From the NCBI GenBank assembly GCA_017308515.1, contig JAFKEN010000013.1, forward strand, positions 86,697 to 150,696: DNA of 64,000 nt, read 5' to 3'. Under the pieces are notes generated by a model that did no database searches, was not told where the DNA came from, and saw only the letters and a list, made by a program, of their open reading frames with translations. Source of the DNA: Actinomycetales bacterium (GTDB taxonomy: Bacteria; Actinomycetota; Actinomycetes; Actinomycetales; Microbacteriaceae). Shown here one piece after another: positions 50,281 through 59,263 of the stretch. The translations under genes were made by a program, and so were the position numbers. The stretch's first letter is position 1. Each line of letters starts with the position of its first letter.

Positions 50281-51492
50281 ATGCACGAGACCACGCTCCT
50301 CTTCATCGAGGTCGGCGCCCTGCTGCTGGCGCTCAGCCTGCTGGCGCGCCTCGCCGACCGCATCGGGTTCTCGGCGATCCCGCTCTACCTGCTCGTGGGG
50401 CTCGCGCTCGGCGACGGCGGGCTCGTGCCGCTGCGGGCCAGCGAGGACTTCCTCGCGGTGGGCAGTGAGCTCGGCGTGATCCTGCTGCTGCTCATGCTCG
50501 GGCTCGAATACTCCGCCCCCGAACTCGTCGCGAGCCTGCGCGGGGCGAGGGTCGCGGGCCTGCTCGACGTCGCGTTCAACGCCCTGCCGGGGGCCGCGCT
50601 CGCCCTGCTGCTGGGCTGGGGTCCGATCGCGGCGGTGGCGCTCGCGGGCGTCACCTGGGTGTCGAGTTCGGGCGTGATCGCGAAGCTGCTGCGCGACCTG
50701 CGACGCCTGTCGAACCGGGAGACGCCGGTGATCCTCTCGGTGCTCGTGCTCGAAGACCTCGCGATGGCGTTCTACCTCCCGGTGCTCTCGGCGCTCGTGA
50801 TCGGCGCGGGGCTGCTCGAGGGCGCGATCACGCTCGTCGTCGCGGTCGTCGTGGTGATCGTGATCCTCGTGCTCGCGCTGCGCTTCGGGCGGGTCATCTC
50901 GGCCGCGTTCACCCCCCAGCACGCCGAGTCGCTCGTGCTGGGGGTGCTCGGTCTCACGATGCTCGTCGCGGGCCTCGCCGCCGAGGTCAACGTCTCGGCG
51001 GCGGTCGGGGCGTTCCTGGTTGGCATCGGCCTGTCGGGGCACGTCGCGCGCCGCGCCGAGGAGCTGCTCGAACCGGTGCGCGACCTCTTCGCGGCGGTCT
51101 TCTTCGTGTTCTTCGGGATCGCGACCGACCCCGCCGAGATCCTCCCGCTTCTGCCCGCGGCCGCCGCCCTCGCGCTGGTGACCTCGGCGACCAAGGTCGC
51201 CTCGGGGTACCTCGGTGCGCGGCGCGCCGGGATCGGGATCCCCGGTCGCTGGCGCACCGGCTTCGGCCTCGTGCCGCGCGGCGAGTTCTCGATCGTCATC
51301 GCGGCGCTCGCCGTCGGGGCGGGGGTCGCGCCGCAGCTCGCCCCGCTCGCGACCGGGTACGTGCTCATCACCGTCGTCATCGGTCCGCTGCTCGCGCGCG
51401 TGCCCGACGCCGCCTGGTTCCGCCGCGCGACGACACCGGGGCACAGCGAGCATCCGGCTCGCGCAGAGAGGGCGCGCAGCCGGCGCTCCTAG
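50281..51492 (+). CDS. khtU: KhtU-like CPA2 K+/H+ antiporter
   Basis: 403 aa, about twelve helices. CPA2 features: FSAIPLYLLVGLALGDGG, LLLLMLGLEYSAPEL, VLVLEDLAMAFYLPVLSAL (the ED-x-x pair of the transport site) and VGAFLVGIGLSG. No C-terminal RCK domain; that function is supplied by the separate KhtT-like gene upstream. Likely expels K+ under stress. Confidence 0.88.
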   Translation: MHETTLLFIEVGALLLALSLLARLADRIGFSAIPLYLLVGLALGDGGLVPLRASEDFLAVGSELGVILLLLMLGLEYSAPELVASLRGARVAGLLDVAFNALPGAALALLLGWGPIAAVALAGVTWVSSSGVIAKLLRDLRRLSNRETPVILSVLVLEDLAMAFYLPVLSALVIGAGLLEGAITLVVAVVVVIVILVLALRFGRVISAAFTPQHAESLVLGVLGLTMLVAGLAAEVNVSAAVGAFLVGIGLSGHVARRAEELLEPVRDLFAAVFFVFFGIATDPAEILPLLPAAAALALVTSATKVASGYLGARRAGIGIPGRWRTGFGLVPRGEFSIVIAALAVGAGVAPQLAPLATGYVLITVVIGPLLARVPDAAWFRRATTPGHSEHPARAERARSRRS

Positions 51493-51501
51493 CGTGCGGG
51501 A

Positions 51502-53025
51502 GTGCCCACTGCTCGGCGCTCGACGCCGCTCACCGCCACCCGTCAGTTCGCCGTCACCTGGGGCATCCCCGACGACTTCGGCGGCATGACCCGCGCCCTG
51601 CTGGCCCGGTCCGCCGCGTTCGCGCGGCGGGGAGCCCCGGTCGACGTGCTCACCTTCGACGGCCGCGCCGACTACCCCGAGGTGGAGCGGAGACTGCGCG
51701 AGCGCGGCGAGCTCGCCGAGGGCGTGCGCCTCGTCGACCTGTTCGCGTGGCTGCGCGAGAACCCGCTGCCCGGTGGATCGCTGCGTCTGGGCCGCGACGC
51801 GTTCACCCCGCTCGATCCGGGCGACCCGAGCGTCGCCCCCGACCCGCGCACCGAGCCCACGTGGATGCGGGACGGCCGCCCCATGCGGCGGGTGCGTCGC
51901 GCGGCGGACGGCACCATCCTGCAGGTGGACCACCTGCGCGCCGACGGCACGCTGCTGCTGACCGACCGCCGGGACACCCGGCAGCCGGGCACGGTCGGCG
52001 GGCGCTCGATCGTGCTGTGCGACGCCGCGGGCACCCCGGTGCGCTCCTGGAACCGGGCGCGCTGGCTCTACCACGCCTGGCTCGACGCGCTCGTGGCGCG
52101 GCGGCCCAGCACGATGATCATCGACAGCAAGACCTGCGCCGGCTTCCTCTGGGACTACCGGCGCCGCTCCGTCACGACCATCCACCTCGTGCACAACTCG
52201 CACCTCGCGCACGCCGAGGATCCCTTCGGGGGAGTGCGCGCCTCGCGCCGCACCGCCTTCGAGCACCTCGAGGGCTTCGACGCGGTCGCGGTGCTCACCG
52301 AGCGTCAGCGCGACGACATCATCGCCTCCCGCGGCCCGGCGCGGAACCTCGTCGTGCTGCCGAACGCCGTCGACCCCGGCCCGGTCGTCGGGGTGGCACG
52401 CGACCCCGCACTGGTCGTCGTGCTCGCCTCGCTCACCGAGCGCAAGCGCGTGGATCACGCGGTGCGCGCGGTGCTCGCCGCCGGCCACGGGCTGCACCTC
52501 GACGTCTGGGGCGAGGGATCCGGGCGGGCCGGCCTCGAGGCGCTGCTCGCCGGCCACCCCTCGGCGGGAGCCGTCGCGCTGCGCGGCCACCGACCGGATG
52601 CGCGGGCCGAGTTCGATCGCGCCTCCGCGGTGCTCGTCACGGGCGACTCGGAGGGGTTCCCGCTCGTGCTCATCGAGGCGATGGCGCACGGTTGCGTCCC
52701 GATCGCCTACGACGTGCGCTACGGGCCGGCCGACCTCATCCAGGACGGTCGGAACGGCCTGCTGGTGCCCAGCGGCGACGAGCGGGGGCTCGCGCGCGCC
52801 CTCGAGCGCTTCGCCGAGATGCCGCCCGAGCGGGTCGCGGCCCTGCGCCGCGAGGCGCAGCGCGCCGCCCGGCGCTACCGCGAGGACGCCGTCATCGCAC
52901 GCTGGGAACGGGAGATCGACGCCGCGCGGCGGCGGCACTCCCGAGAGCTCGCCCCGCCGCTCGCGCCGCTCGGTGTGCGGGCCGTTCGACGACTGCGGCG
53001 AACCCTGCTGCGACGAGCAGGCTGA
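51502..53025 (+). CDS. GT4 glycosyltransferase, TagE/TarM-like
   Basis: 507 aa, GTG start. N-terminal part TWGIPDDFGGMTRALLARSAAFA is the acceptor-side GG-M loop seen in TagE/TarM poly(glycerol/ribitol-phosphate) glucosyltransferases. A beta insertion at about 95-180 (DGRPMRRVRRAADGTILQVD) also fits that group. GT-B donor site: VVLASLTERKRVDHAV and GDSEGFPLVLIEAMAHGCVPIAYDV with the E-x7-E pair. Probably glycosylates wall teichoic acid or another cell-wall glycopolymer. Its last 134 bases overlap the convergent acyltransferase gene. Confidence 0.83.
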   Translation: MPTARRSTPLTATRQFAVTWGIPDDFGGMTRALLARSAAFARRGAPVDVLTFDGRADYPEVERRLRERGELAEGVRLVDLFAWLRENPLPGGSLRLGRDAFTPLDPGDPSVAPDPRTEPTWMRDGRPMRRVRRAADGTILQVDHLRADGTLLLTDRRDTRQPGTVGGRSIVLCDAAGTPVRSWNRARWLYHAWLDALVARRPSTMIIDSKTCAGFLWDYRRRSVTTIHLVHNSHLAHAEDPFGGVRASRRTAFEHLEGFDAVAVLTERQRDDIIASRGPARNLVVLPNAVDPGPVVGVARDPALVVVLASLTERKRVDHAVRAVLAAGHGLHLDVWGEGSGRAGLEALLAGHPSAGAVALRGHRPDARAEFDRASAVLVTGDSEGFPLVLIEAMAHGCVPIAYDVRYGPADLIQDGRNGLLVPSGDERGLARALERFAEMPPERVAALRREAQRAARRYREDAVIARWEREIDAARRRHSRELAPPLAPLGVRAVRRLRRTLLRRAG

Positions 53026-54115
53026 GCGGCACGCCGAGAGCGACGACGAGCGGCCAGCGTGCGTCGCCGAGCGCGAACGCGAGCGTCGCGATGATCGGCA
53101 CGTGCACGAGGTAGAGGCTGAACGAGATCCGGCCGAGCCACCGGGCCGGCGCCGTGCCGAGGATCGCGCGGGCGAGCGGGGAGCCGATCGCGAGCACGAC
53201 CGCGCCGACCGCACCGACCGCGGCGAGCCCCCACGCGATCCGCCCGAGTGCGGAGTCGCCGGGCACGAAGGGGCGGTCCCACCAGCTCGCGATGAGCAGC
53301 CCGCCCGACAGCAGCGCGAGCCCTGCCCAGAGCAGCGGTCGTCGTCGCCGCGCGGCCCAGTCGCGCAGCTCGGGCAGCCGTACCGCGAGCAGCGTGCCGG
53401 CGAGGAACACCGGGAGGTAGACGAGCGCGTCGAGCTCGATGAGCCGCCCGAGCACCGAGAGCGCGAGCGCCGCGGGGATCGCGATCGCCGCCCAGCGGCG
53501 CAGCACGAGGGCGAGGGCGACGAACACCGGCAGCAGCAGCGAGAACACGATCTCCCAGCGCAGCGACCACAGCACGTTGTCGTAGCGGTAGCTCTCCGGC
53601 AGCAGGGTGGCCTCGCGCAGCACGGCGAGCGGATCCACGCTCACCGGGTTGCTGCGCGCGAGCCACGATCCCTCGGTCACCGCGGCGTCGGCGCGCGGCA
53701 CCACGAGCACCGCGAGCACCCCGAGCGCGAGCGCGGCCCACACCGGGAGGTAGAGCCGCAGCAGCCGGGCGCCGAGGAAGGCGGTCCACGAGAAGCCCTC
53801 GCGCAGCGCCGGCAGGGCGACGACGAGCCCGCTCAGCGCGAAGAAGACGAGCACCGCCTCGGTGCCGGCGAACCCGATCTTGAGCGGCGACTCGGTGACG
53901 AGCCGCCACTGCTCGGCGCGGTCGCCGCCGAGCATGATCGGCTGCGCGATCTTCGACAGGTGGTAGAGCAGCACGACGAGGGCAGCGACGCCGCGGAGCC
54001 CGTCGAGCGCGAGCAGTCGCTCGGCGGGGGCGGCGCCGTCGCGCTCCATCTCGCGCGTGCGGCCGCCGGCCGGCTCGGGGCGCGGGCGCGCGGGAGCGGG
54101 CTCGGCGGCGGTCAC
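52892..54115 (-). CDS. Acyltransferase 3 (OafA/YrhL) membrane protein
   Basis: 407 aa, GTG start. RLLALDGLRGVAALVVLLYHLSK holds the conserved R-x-x-x-H of acyltransferase 3 enzymes; FGTEAVLVFFALSGLVV-like, VLWSLRWEIVFSLLLPV and ISFSLYLVHVPII are the other family blocks. Ten to eleven helices, no SGNH domain. Probably acylates an exported sugar or glycopolymer, fitting the neighbouring glycosyltransferase. The 3' end overlaps that gene by 134 bases in antisense. Confidence 0.87.
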   Translation of the reverse strand: MTAAEPAPARPRPEPAGGRTREMERDGAAPAERLLALDGLRGVAALVVLLYHLSKIAQPIMLGGDRAEQWRLVTESPLKIGFAGTEAVLVFFALSGLVVALPALREGFSWTAFLGARLLRLYLPVWAALALGVLAVLVVPRADAAVTEGSWLARSNPVSVDPLAVLREATLLPESYRYDNVLWSLRWEIVFSLLLPVFVALALVLRRWAAIAIPAALALSVLGRLIELDALVYLPVFLAGTLLAVRLPELRDWAARRRRPLLWAGLALLSGGLLIASWWDRPFVPGDSALGRIAWGLAAVGAVGAVVLAIGSPLARAILGTAPARWLGRISFSLYLVHVPIIATLAFALGDARWPLVVALGVPLSLLVAAGFAAVVERPAHRAARAAGRALGSAAAARRRSPVPSVR

Positions 54116-54220
54116 TCCCGAACGCTAGGCGGCTCGCCTGGGCCCGGTCTGGCCGTCGGCCCGGAGCCCGCCCGGAGGTGGCCGGGAGCGCGCGGGGGAG
54201 GGCCTCGCTAGCCTCGAGAC

Positions 54221-55618
54221 ATGGCCGACTCCCGCGCGCGCACCTCCGGCATCGACACCCTCGTGATCCTCGGGGCGGGGGGCGACCTGACCTCGCGCCT
54301 GCTGCTGCCCGGGCTCGGGAGCCTGCTGGGCTCGAGCCGTGGACGTCCGCTCCAGCTCGTGGGATCCGATCGCGGCGAGCTCAGCGACCGCGAGTTCCGC
54401 AGCAAGGTGCGCGCGGCGTTCGGCGACGCGGGCGGTGTCGCGCGCACCGTCGCCGACCGGGCACGGTACGTGCAGGCCGACGCGACGAGCGGCGAGGATC
54501 TCGCGGCCCTCCTGGCCGGCTGCGAGGGCCGGGTCGCGCTGTACTTCGCCCTCCCGCCGGCGGTCGCCGCCGCATCCTGCCGCGCGTTGGCGGGCGTCGA
54601 GCTGCCCGAGGGGCTCGTGCTCGCGCTCGAGAAGCCGTTCGGCACCGACGGCGCGAGCGCCCGCAAGCTCAACCGCCTGCTGCAGACGATCATGCCCGAG
54701 GAGCAGGTCTTCCGCGTCGACCACTTCCTCGGCAAGTCGACGGTGCTGAACCTCCTGGGTCTGCGCTTCGCGAACCGGCTGTTCGAGTCGCTGTTCTCGG
54801 CGCAGCACGTCGAGCGGGTCGACATCGTCTTCGACGAGACGCTCGGGCTCGAGGGGCGCGCGGGGTACTACGACAAGGCCGGGGCGCTCGTCGACATGAT
54901 CCAGAGTCACCTGCTGCTCGTGCTCGCCCTCACCGCGATGGAGCCGCCGTCGAGCGTGTCGAGCGAGGACCTGCGCGGCGCGATGGCGCAGGTGCTGCGC
55001 GCGACGCGGCCGTGGGCGAAGAACGGCACCTCGAGTCGCCGCGCGCGCTACACGGCCGGCAGCGTCGGGCGCCGCAAGCTCCCCGCTTACGTCAAGGAGA
55101 AGGGCGTCGTCGCGGGCAACCGCACCGAGACCCTCGCCGAGGTGACGCTCGCGGTGGACACCTGGCGCTGGGCGGGCGTCCCGTTCCGGCTGCGCTCGGG
55201 CAAGGCGCTCGGCGACGGACGGCAGGAGATCGTCATCACCCTGCGCGACGTGCCGCACCTGCCGACCGGATTCCATGCGGTCGACCGGCCGGCGCAGATC
55301 CGCATCCGCCTGAAGCCCTCGACGATGGAGGTCGACCTCGCCACCAACGGCTCCGGCGACCCCTTCGACGTCGAGTGGGACGTGCTGCGTCACGACTTCG
55401 GCGAGAACGAGCTGAGCGCCTACGGCGAGGTGCTCGCCGAGCTGATGGAGGGGGATCCGACCCTCTCGGTGCGCGGCGACGTCGCCGAGGAGTGCTGGCG
55501 CATCGTCGCGCCCGTGCTCGCCGCCTGGCGCAAGGACGCGGTGCCGCTCGACAGCTACAAGGCCGGCAGCGCCGGGCCGAGCCGCTGGGGCACCCCGCCG
55601 GAGGCCGCAGGGCGCTAG
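54221..55618 (+). CDS. Glucose-6-phosphate dehydrogenase homologue
   Basis: 465 aa. NADP-binding VILGAGGDLTSRLLLPGL (canonical GASGDLA/xKL, here GAGGDLTSR), EKPFGTD with the conserved Lys, and the active site RVDHFLGKS (165-173; canonical RIDHYLGKE) with His168. The C-terminal domain has GRAGYYDKAGALVDMIQSHLL and VPFRLRSGK. It stands alone, without opcA, tal, tkt or pgl, so it is likely a second copy (the Zwf2 type) acting on glucose-6-phosphate or a related sugar phosphate. Confidence 0.85.
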   Translation: MADSRARTSGIDTLVILGAGGDLTSRLLLPGLGSLLGSSRGRPLQLVGSDRGELSDREFRSKVRAAFGDAGGVARTVADRARYVQADATSGEDLAALLAGCEGRVALYFALPPAVAAASCRALAGVELPEGLVLALEKPFGTDGASARKLNRLLQTIMPEEQVFRVDHFLGKSTVLNLLGLRFANRLFESLFSAQHVERVDIVFDETLGLEGRAGYYDKAGALVDMIQSHLLLVLALTAMEPPSSVSSEDLRGAMAQVLRATRPWAKNGTSSRRARYTAGSVGRRKLPAYVKEKGVVAGNRTETLAEVTLAVDTWRWAGVPFRLRSGKALGDGRQEIVITLRDVPHLPTGFHAVDRPAQIRIRLKPSTMEVDLATNGSGDPFDVEWDVLRHDFGENELSAYGEVLAELMEGDPTLSVRGDVAEECWRIVAPVLAAWRKDAVPLDSYKAGSAGPSRWGTPPEAAGR

Positions 55619-55659
55619 GGCCCGCGGATCCGCGAACCGCGAGGCGACGAATCGGCGGG

Positions 55660-56100
55660 CTAGCCGCGCAGCGTGGCGAGGGTCGCCGCGACGCGGCGCG
55701 CGCGGGTCTCCTCGGCCTTCGCCTCGGTGATGGCGCGCGCGTGCTCCTTGCGGTGGGAGTACGCGAGCTTCTCCCACGCCGCGGCGGCGACCGGGTCGGC
55801 GGACAGCGCGTCGGCGAGCGCGGGCGGCACCTCGACCTCGCGCGGCGCGTCGTCCCGGGCGATCGTGACGTGGATCTCGTCGCCGGCCGCGACCCGTGCG
55901 CCCGCCCGGTGCTCGGCGTTCACCCCCACGAGGAACCGCCCGCGCATGACGCCGGTCGTCGTGCGGTAGGTGTAGTCGCCGATCGTCACGACGACCGGGG
56001 CGCGTTTGCCCGCCCCGAGGGCATCGAGCTGCTCCTGGCTGAGTTCGATGCCGGCGTTGTTGCCGCCGGTCGCCAGCAGCGTGGTCGTGAACTCGAGCAT
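55660..56100 (-). CDS. DUF1905/YdeI-type protein
   Basis: 146 aa. N-terminal DUF1905 beta barrel: NNAGIELSQEQLDALGAGKRAPVVVTIGDYTYR, and RFLVGVNAEHRAGARVAAGDEIHVTI. C-terminal YdeI/OmpD-associated helices: VEVPPALADALSADPVAAAAWEKLAYSHRKEHARAI. Soluble, function unknown. It follows the alpha/beta hydrolase gene by 25 bases and is probably the last member of the ArsR operon. Confidence 0.87.
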   Translation of the reverse strand: MLEFTTTLLATGGNNAGIELSQEQLDALGAGKRAPVVVTIGDYTYRTTTGVMRGRFLVGVNAEHRAGARVAAGDEIHVTIARDDAPREVEVPPALADALSADPVAAAAWEKLAYSHRKEHARAITEAKAEETRARRVAATLATLRG

Positions 56101-56125
56101 GGCGTGATCCTCGCAGGCCGCCCGC

Positions 56126-56986
56126 TCAGGCGCCGGCCACGGCGGGCGCGGGGGTGAGCCCGCGCGCGGCGAGGAAGGGCAGGATCCCCTCCCGCAGGGC
56201 CTCGGGCTTCACATCGTGCATCTGACCCGGCAGCACCGCGTGCTCGGCACCGGGGATCGCGGCGGCGATCGCCTCCTGCGCCTCGGCCATCGCGGGTGCG
56301 GCCTTGCCGCCGCACAGCACGAGCGTCGGCACGGCGATGCGCGCGAGCTCCGCGGTCGGCACCTCGAACCCCGCCATGAGGTCGGTGTCGTGCAGCAGCG
56401 TCGGGGCGACCGCCTTCAGCTTCGCGAACGGCCCGCGCATCAGCCGCATCATGAGCGGCAGGAACGCGGGGCCGTTCACCATCGTCACCATGAAGTAGTC
56501 GACGGCCTTGTCGTTGCGGCCCGCGGCGAGCAGCTTCTCGAGGTCGCCGCGGTAGTCCCTCGGCCGCCCGTCCTTGCCCGAGTTGCGCCCGACGAAGGGC
56601 GCCTCGTAGCCCACGAGGGCGCGCGGCGCGATGAGCCCGGCGGCGGCCGTGCGGTAGGCGAGGGCGGCTCCCGAGGAGAAGCCCAGCACGATCTCACCGC
56701 CGGTCGCCGCGACGACCGCCGCGAGATCCTCGAACTCCCGTTCCGGCGCGTACGTGCTCGCGCCCGCTCCCGACTCGCCGCGCCCGCGGCGATCCCAGGC
56801 GACGACGGTGAACCGGTCGGCGAGCGCCTGCGGCACCCGCTCGCTCGGCCCGAACTCCCGGTAGCAGAAGGCGCCGTCGACGAGCACGAGGACCGGGCCG
56901 GATCCGCCGCGCGCGTAGGCGATCCGCGTGCCGTCGGACGAGGTGGCGTACTCGGTCGCGCCGAGGGGCGAGCCGGTGACGGTCAT
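56126..56986 (-). CDS. Alpha/beta hydrolase
   Basis: 286 aa, GTG or ATG region overlapping the SRPBCC stop by 4 bases. LVLVDGAFCYREFG is the oxyanion strand (HG replaced by DG), IVLGFSSGAALAYR holds the nucleophile Ser, and AEHAVLPGQMHDVKP the catalytic His; an acid lies in LVLCGGKA-flanking loops. Soluble esterase or related hydrolase. Common in ArsR-SRPBCC operons of actinobacteria. Confidence 0.87.
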   Translation of the reverse strand: MTVTGSPLGATEYATSSDGTRIAYARGGSGPVLVLVDGAFCYREFGPSERVPQALADRFTVVAWDRRGRGESGAGASTYAPEREFEDLAAVVAATGGEIVLGFSSGAALAYRTAAAGLIAPRALVGYEAPFVGRNSGKDGRPRDYRGDLEKLLAAGRNDKAVDYFMVTMVNGPAFLPLMMRLMRGPFAKLKAVAPTLLHDTDLMAGFEVPTAELARIAVPTLVLCGGKAAPAMAEAQEAIAAAIPGAEHAVLPGQMHDVKPEALREGILPFLAARGLTPAPAVAGA

Positions 56987-57486
56987 CGCGCGGACCCGCT
57001 CTCGAGCTCGGCGAGCATCGCGTCGATCTTCTCGAACGAGCCCTCCCAGCCGGCGGCCGTCATGCGGCGGTGCTGGTCGGAGAAGGGACCCTGATGCAGC
57101 GTGAGCCGGGTGCGGTCGCCGTGGTCGTGCAGCCAGATGCGGAGAGTGACCGCCTCACCGCCGGGGATCTCGGCGCGGCCCTCGAGGTACTCCGGGGGCG
57201 TGACGGCCGCGAGGGTCGCGCGCATCGGGTAGCGCTCGCCGGTGAGGTCGTCGATCATGTCGAGGTTCCAGGATCCGCCCGGCCGCAGGTCGATCTCGAC
57301 GCTCGCGGGGTCGACGTGCACGCCGTGCGGCCCGAACCAGCCGAGCAGCGCGGGGTCGCTGAAGAAGCGCCAGACGATCGCGCGCGGCGCGGCGAACACG
57401 CGCGTGAGGAACACGTCGCGATCGGTCGCCGGCGGCACCTCGGGAACGGCGCCCGGCGCGGTGCCGGGCTCGGGGGGCGGGGTCAT
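56983..57486 (-). CDS. SRPBCC (AHSA1-type) domain protein
   Basis: 167 aa from ATG 57486, overlapping the ArsR stop. VFLTRVFAAPRAIVWRFFSDPALLGWFGP opens an AHSA1/START-like fold, and VTLRIWLHDHGDRTRLTLHQGPFSD and GWEGSFEKIDAMLAEL close it. Binds a hydrophobic ligand; role unknown. ArsR-SRPBCC pairs are frequent. Confidence 0.9.
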   Translation of the reverse strand: MTPPPEPGTAPGAVPEVPPATDRDVFLTRVFAAPRAIVWRFFSDPALLGWFGPHGVHVDPASVEIDLRPGGSWNLDMIDDLTGERYPMRATLAAVTPPEYLEGRAEIPGGEAVTLRIWLHDHGDRTRLTLHQGPFSDQHRRMTAAGWEGSFEKIDAMLAELESGSAR

Positions 57487-57875
57487 GGGGTGTCCTCTCG
57501 GGGGGTGTCGATGACGGGGCCGTCGACGGGCGGCTCGTGCGACTCGACCGGCTCGCGCAGGTAGGCCGCGAGGGCGGCGTCGAGCTTGTCGAAACTCTCG
57601 CTCCAGAAGCGCTTGTAGCTCTGCATCCACTCGTCCGCTCGCCGCAGGGGCTCGGCTTCGAGCCGGCTGTAGCGGGCCGTCCCGCGGGCCGCGCGCGAGA
57701 TGAGGCCCGCCCCTTCGAGCACGCGCAGGTGCTTCGAGACGGCCGGCTGGCTGATCGGGAACGGCTCGGCGAGCTCGGCGACGTTCGCCTCGCCCTGGGC
57801 GAGGCGCGCGAGGATCGCCCGGCGGGTCGGGTCGGCGAGCGCCGCGAACACCGCGTCGAGCTGGTCGACGGCCAC
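57483..57875 (-). CDS. ArsR-family transcriptional regulator
   Basis: 130 aa, GTG start with GGGAGGGAG upstream. Winged helix: VFAALADPTRRAILARLAQGEANVAELAEPFPISQPAVSKHLRVLEGAGLISR. No metal-binding cysteines. A C-terminal extension (WMQSYKRFWSESFDKLDAALAAY) is typical of the SRPBCC-linked ArsR group. It probably represses its own four-gene operon through the AACCG repeat upstream. Confidence 0.92.
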   Translation of the reverse strand: MAVDQLDAVFAALADPTRRAILARLAQGEANVAELAEPFPISQPAVSKHLRVLEGAGLISRAARGTARYSRLEAEPLRRADEWMQSYKRFWSESFDKLDAALAAYLREPVESHEPPVDGPVIDTPREDTP

Positions 57876-57893
57876 GCGCTCCCTCCCTTTCGT

Positions 57894-57905
57894 AACCGAA
57901 CGGTT
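57894..57905. promoter_or_regulatory. Inverted repeat before the ArsR operon
   Basis: AACCG-aa-CGGTT is a perfect inverted repeat 18 bases upstream of the ArsR GTG; a further AACCG half site follows at 57911-57915. The region is locally A/T rich, as for a promoter. Likely ArsR operator. Confidence 0.6.
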
Positions 57906-57980
57906 TTGATAACCGGGTGGTCATATAGTGCGGCGCGGCGCGCCGGAAGTCAAGCGCGCGGCGGACGCTAGGCTGACGGC

Positions 57981-58166
57981 ATGAACGTGTTCGCCTTCGT
58001 CGTGTCCGCGATCCTGTTCCTGGGCTCGTTCCTGCTGTTCGGCTACGCGTTCGCGGTCGGCGGCGGCGTGCTCGCGATCACGATGTTCATCGGCGGCGTG
58101 CTCGCCGTGTCGGCGTCGCTCGCGATCCCGTTCCACATCCTGGGCCGCTCCTCGAGCTACAACTGA
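57981..58166 (+). CDS. Small two-span membrane protein
   Basis: 61 aa. Hydrophobic segments at about 3-26 and 30-52 with a short polar end (HILGRSSSYN). No known motif. The ATG has no clear ribosome site. Spacing and codon use support a real small gene. Confidence 0.6.
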   Translation: MNVFAFVVSAILFLGSFLLFGYAFAVGGGVLAITMFIGGVLAVSASLAIPFHILGRSSSYN

Positions 58167-58204
58167 GCGGCGAACCCCCGCCCCGGCGGCTCCGAACGCC
58201 GACC

Positions 58205-58690
58205 ATGAGCTCCCGCGGATCCTCCGCCTCGGCCGAGGCGATCGCCCCGGCCCCGCCGGCGGCGACCTTCGCCGTCGTCGCGCCGGCGGATCCCGCCCGG
58301 TTCTACCCGCGCTTCGGGCCGTTGCCCGCGGTGACGGCGGTGCCGGGGTGGGACGGCCGCTGGGATGCGCCGGGCCAGACCCGTCGGCTCGAGCTCTCCG
58401 ACGGCTCCTCGGTCGTCGAACACCTCGACGTGGTCGAGCCCGAGACGCACGTCGCCTATCACCTCGATTCGTTCACCGGCCTGTTCGGGCGGCTCGTCGA
58501 GCGCGCCGAGGCCGACTGGCGCTTCGCGCCGGAGGCGAGCGCCTCCACGCGCATCCGGTGGAGCTACCGGTACATCGCGCGCCGCGGGTTCGGCCCGATC
58601 GTCGCGGCGATCGTGCGCCTGTTCTGGGCGCCCTACATGCGCCGGGTGCTGCCCGGTCTCGTCGCCGAGGTCGCCCGGGTCGCCGACTGA
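58205..58690 (+). CDS. SRPBCC/polyketide-cyclase-like protein
   Basis: 161 aa. PADPARFYPRFGPLPAVTAVPGWDGRWDAPGQTRRLELSDG is followed by strands (VEHLDVVEPETHVAYHLDSF, ADWRFAPEASASTRIRWSYRY) and the long C-terminal helix (IVAAIVRLFWAPYMRRVLPGLVAEV) of the START-like fold. Ligand unknown. Confidence 0.75.
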   Translation: MSSRGSSASAEAIAPAPPAATFAVVAPADPARFYPRFGPLPAVTAVPGWDGRWDAPGQTRRLELSDGSSVVEHLDVVEPETHVAYHLDSFTGLFGRLVERAEADWRFAPEASASTRIRWSYRYIARRGFGPIVAAIVRLFWAPYMRRVLPGLVAEVARVAD

Positions 58691-58721
58691 GTCGTCGTGC
58701 CCCCGCCGGCCGGTGCCGCGC

Positions 58722-59213
58722 TCAGGCCGCGTCGAGCACGCGCGAGGCGAAGGCGTCGAGCCGCGTCGACAGCCCGGCCGCCCGCTCGGCGATCACCTGC
58801 GCCGGCGAGGGGTAGGTCGCGTAGGCCGGCGGGGCGATGCGGATCAGCAGCGAGCACGCCAGGTCGGCGCAGATGTAGGTGCCCACCGAGTCGCCGCGGG
58901 CGCCGGCCCTCCCGGCGCGGGCGGCGGTGAACATCGTCACCTGGCCGGCCGGCTGCGGGGTGTTGCACAGCGAGCAGATCGCGGAGCCGGCCTGCAGACG
59001 CGCCTGCGAGGCCCGGAGCACGAGCCCCACCGGCTCCTCGTCGCGCCAGTACACGACGTAGCCGCGGTCGGAGCTCGACGGATCGCGCCAGCCGAGGTAC
59101 TCCCGGTCGTCCCACACGACCTCGTGCAGGCCCGGCAGCGGCATCCGCTCCGCCTCCGCCGCGCTCGCGTTGGCGAGCGACCCGCGGATGTCGGATTCGG
59201 TGAGCGGCTTCAT
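58722..59213 (-). CDS. FBP-domain treble-clef zinc-finger protein (FusB-like EF-G-binding fold)
   Basis: 163 aa from ATG 59213. The N-terminal helical part ends in PLPGLHEVVWDDREYLGWRDP. The C-terminal treble clef has Cys pairs CSLC (about 81-84) and YICADLACS (about 114-122). This is the FBP C-terminal domain family of actinobacteria, related to FusB-type proteins that bind elongation factor G; action on the ribosome is inferred from the family only. Confidence 0.82.
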   Translation of the reverse strand: MKPLTESDIRGSLANASAAEAERMPLPGLHEVVWDDREYLGWRDPSSSDRGYVVYWRDEEPVGLVLRASQARLQAGSAICSLCNTPQPAGQVTMFTAARAGRAGARGDSVGTYICADLACSLLIRIAPPAYATYPSPAQVIAERAAGLSTRLDAFASRVLDAA

Positions 59214-59263
59214 CGCGGGCCAGCCTAACCCCGCCCCGCGCGCGTGCCCGAGGTGCCGGCTCG

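Noticed and set aside
50065..53214. Long minus-strand open frame of 1049 codons opposite KhtT, KhtU and the glycosyltransferase
   Set aside because: The plus-strand genes have clear families and ribosome sites; the antisense product is low-complexity Arg/Glu/His sequence.
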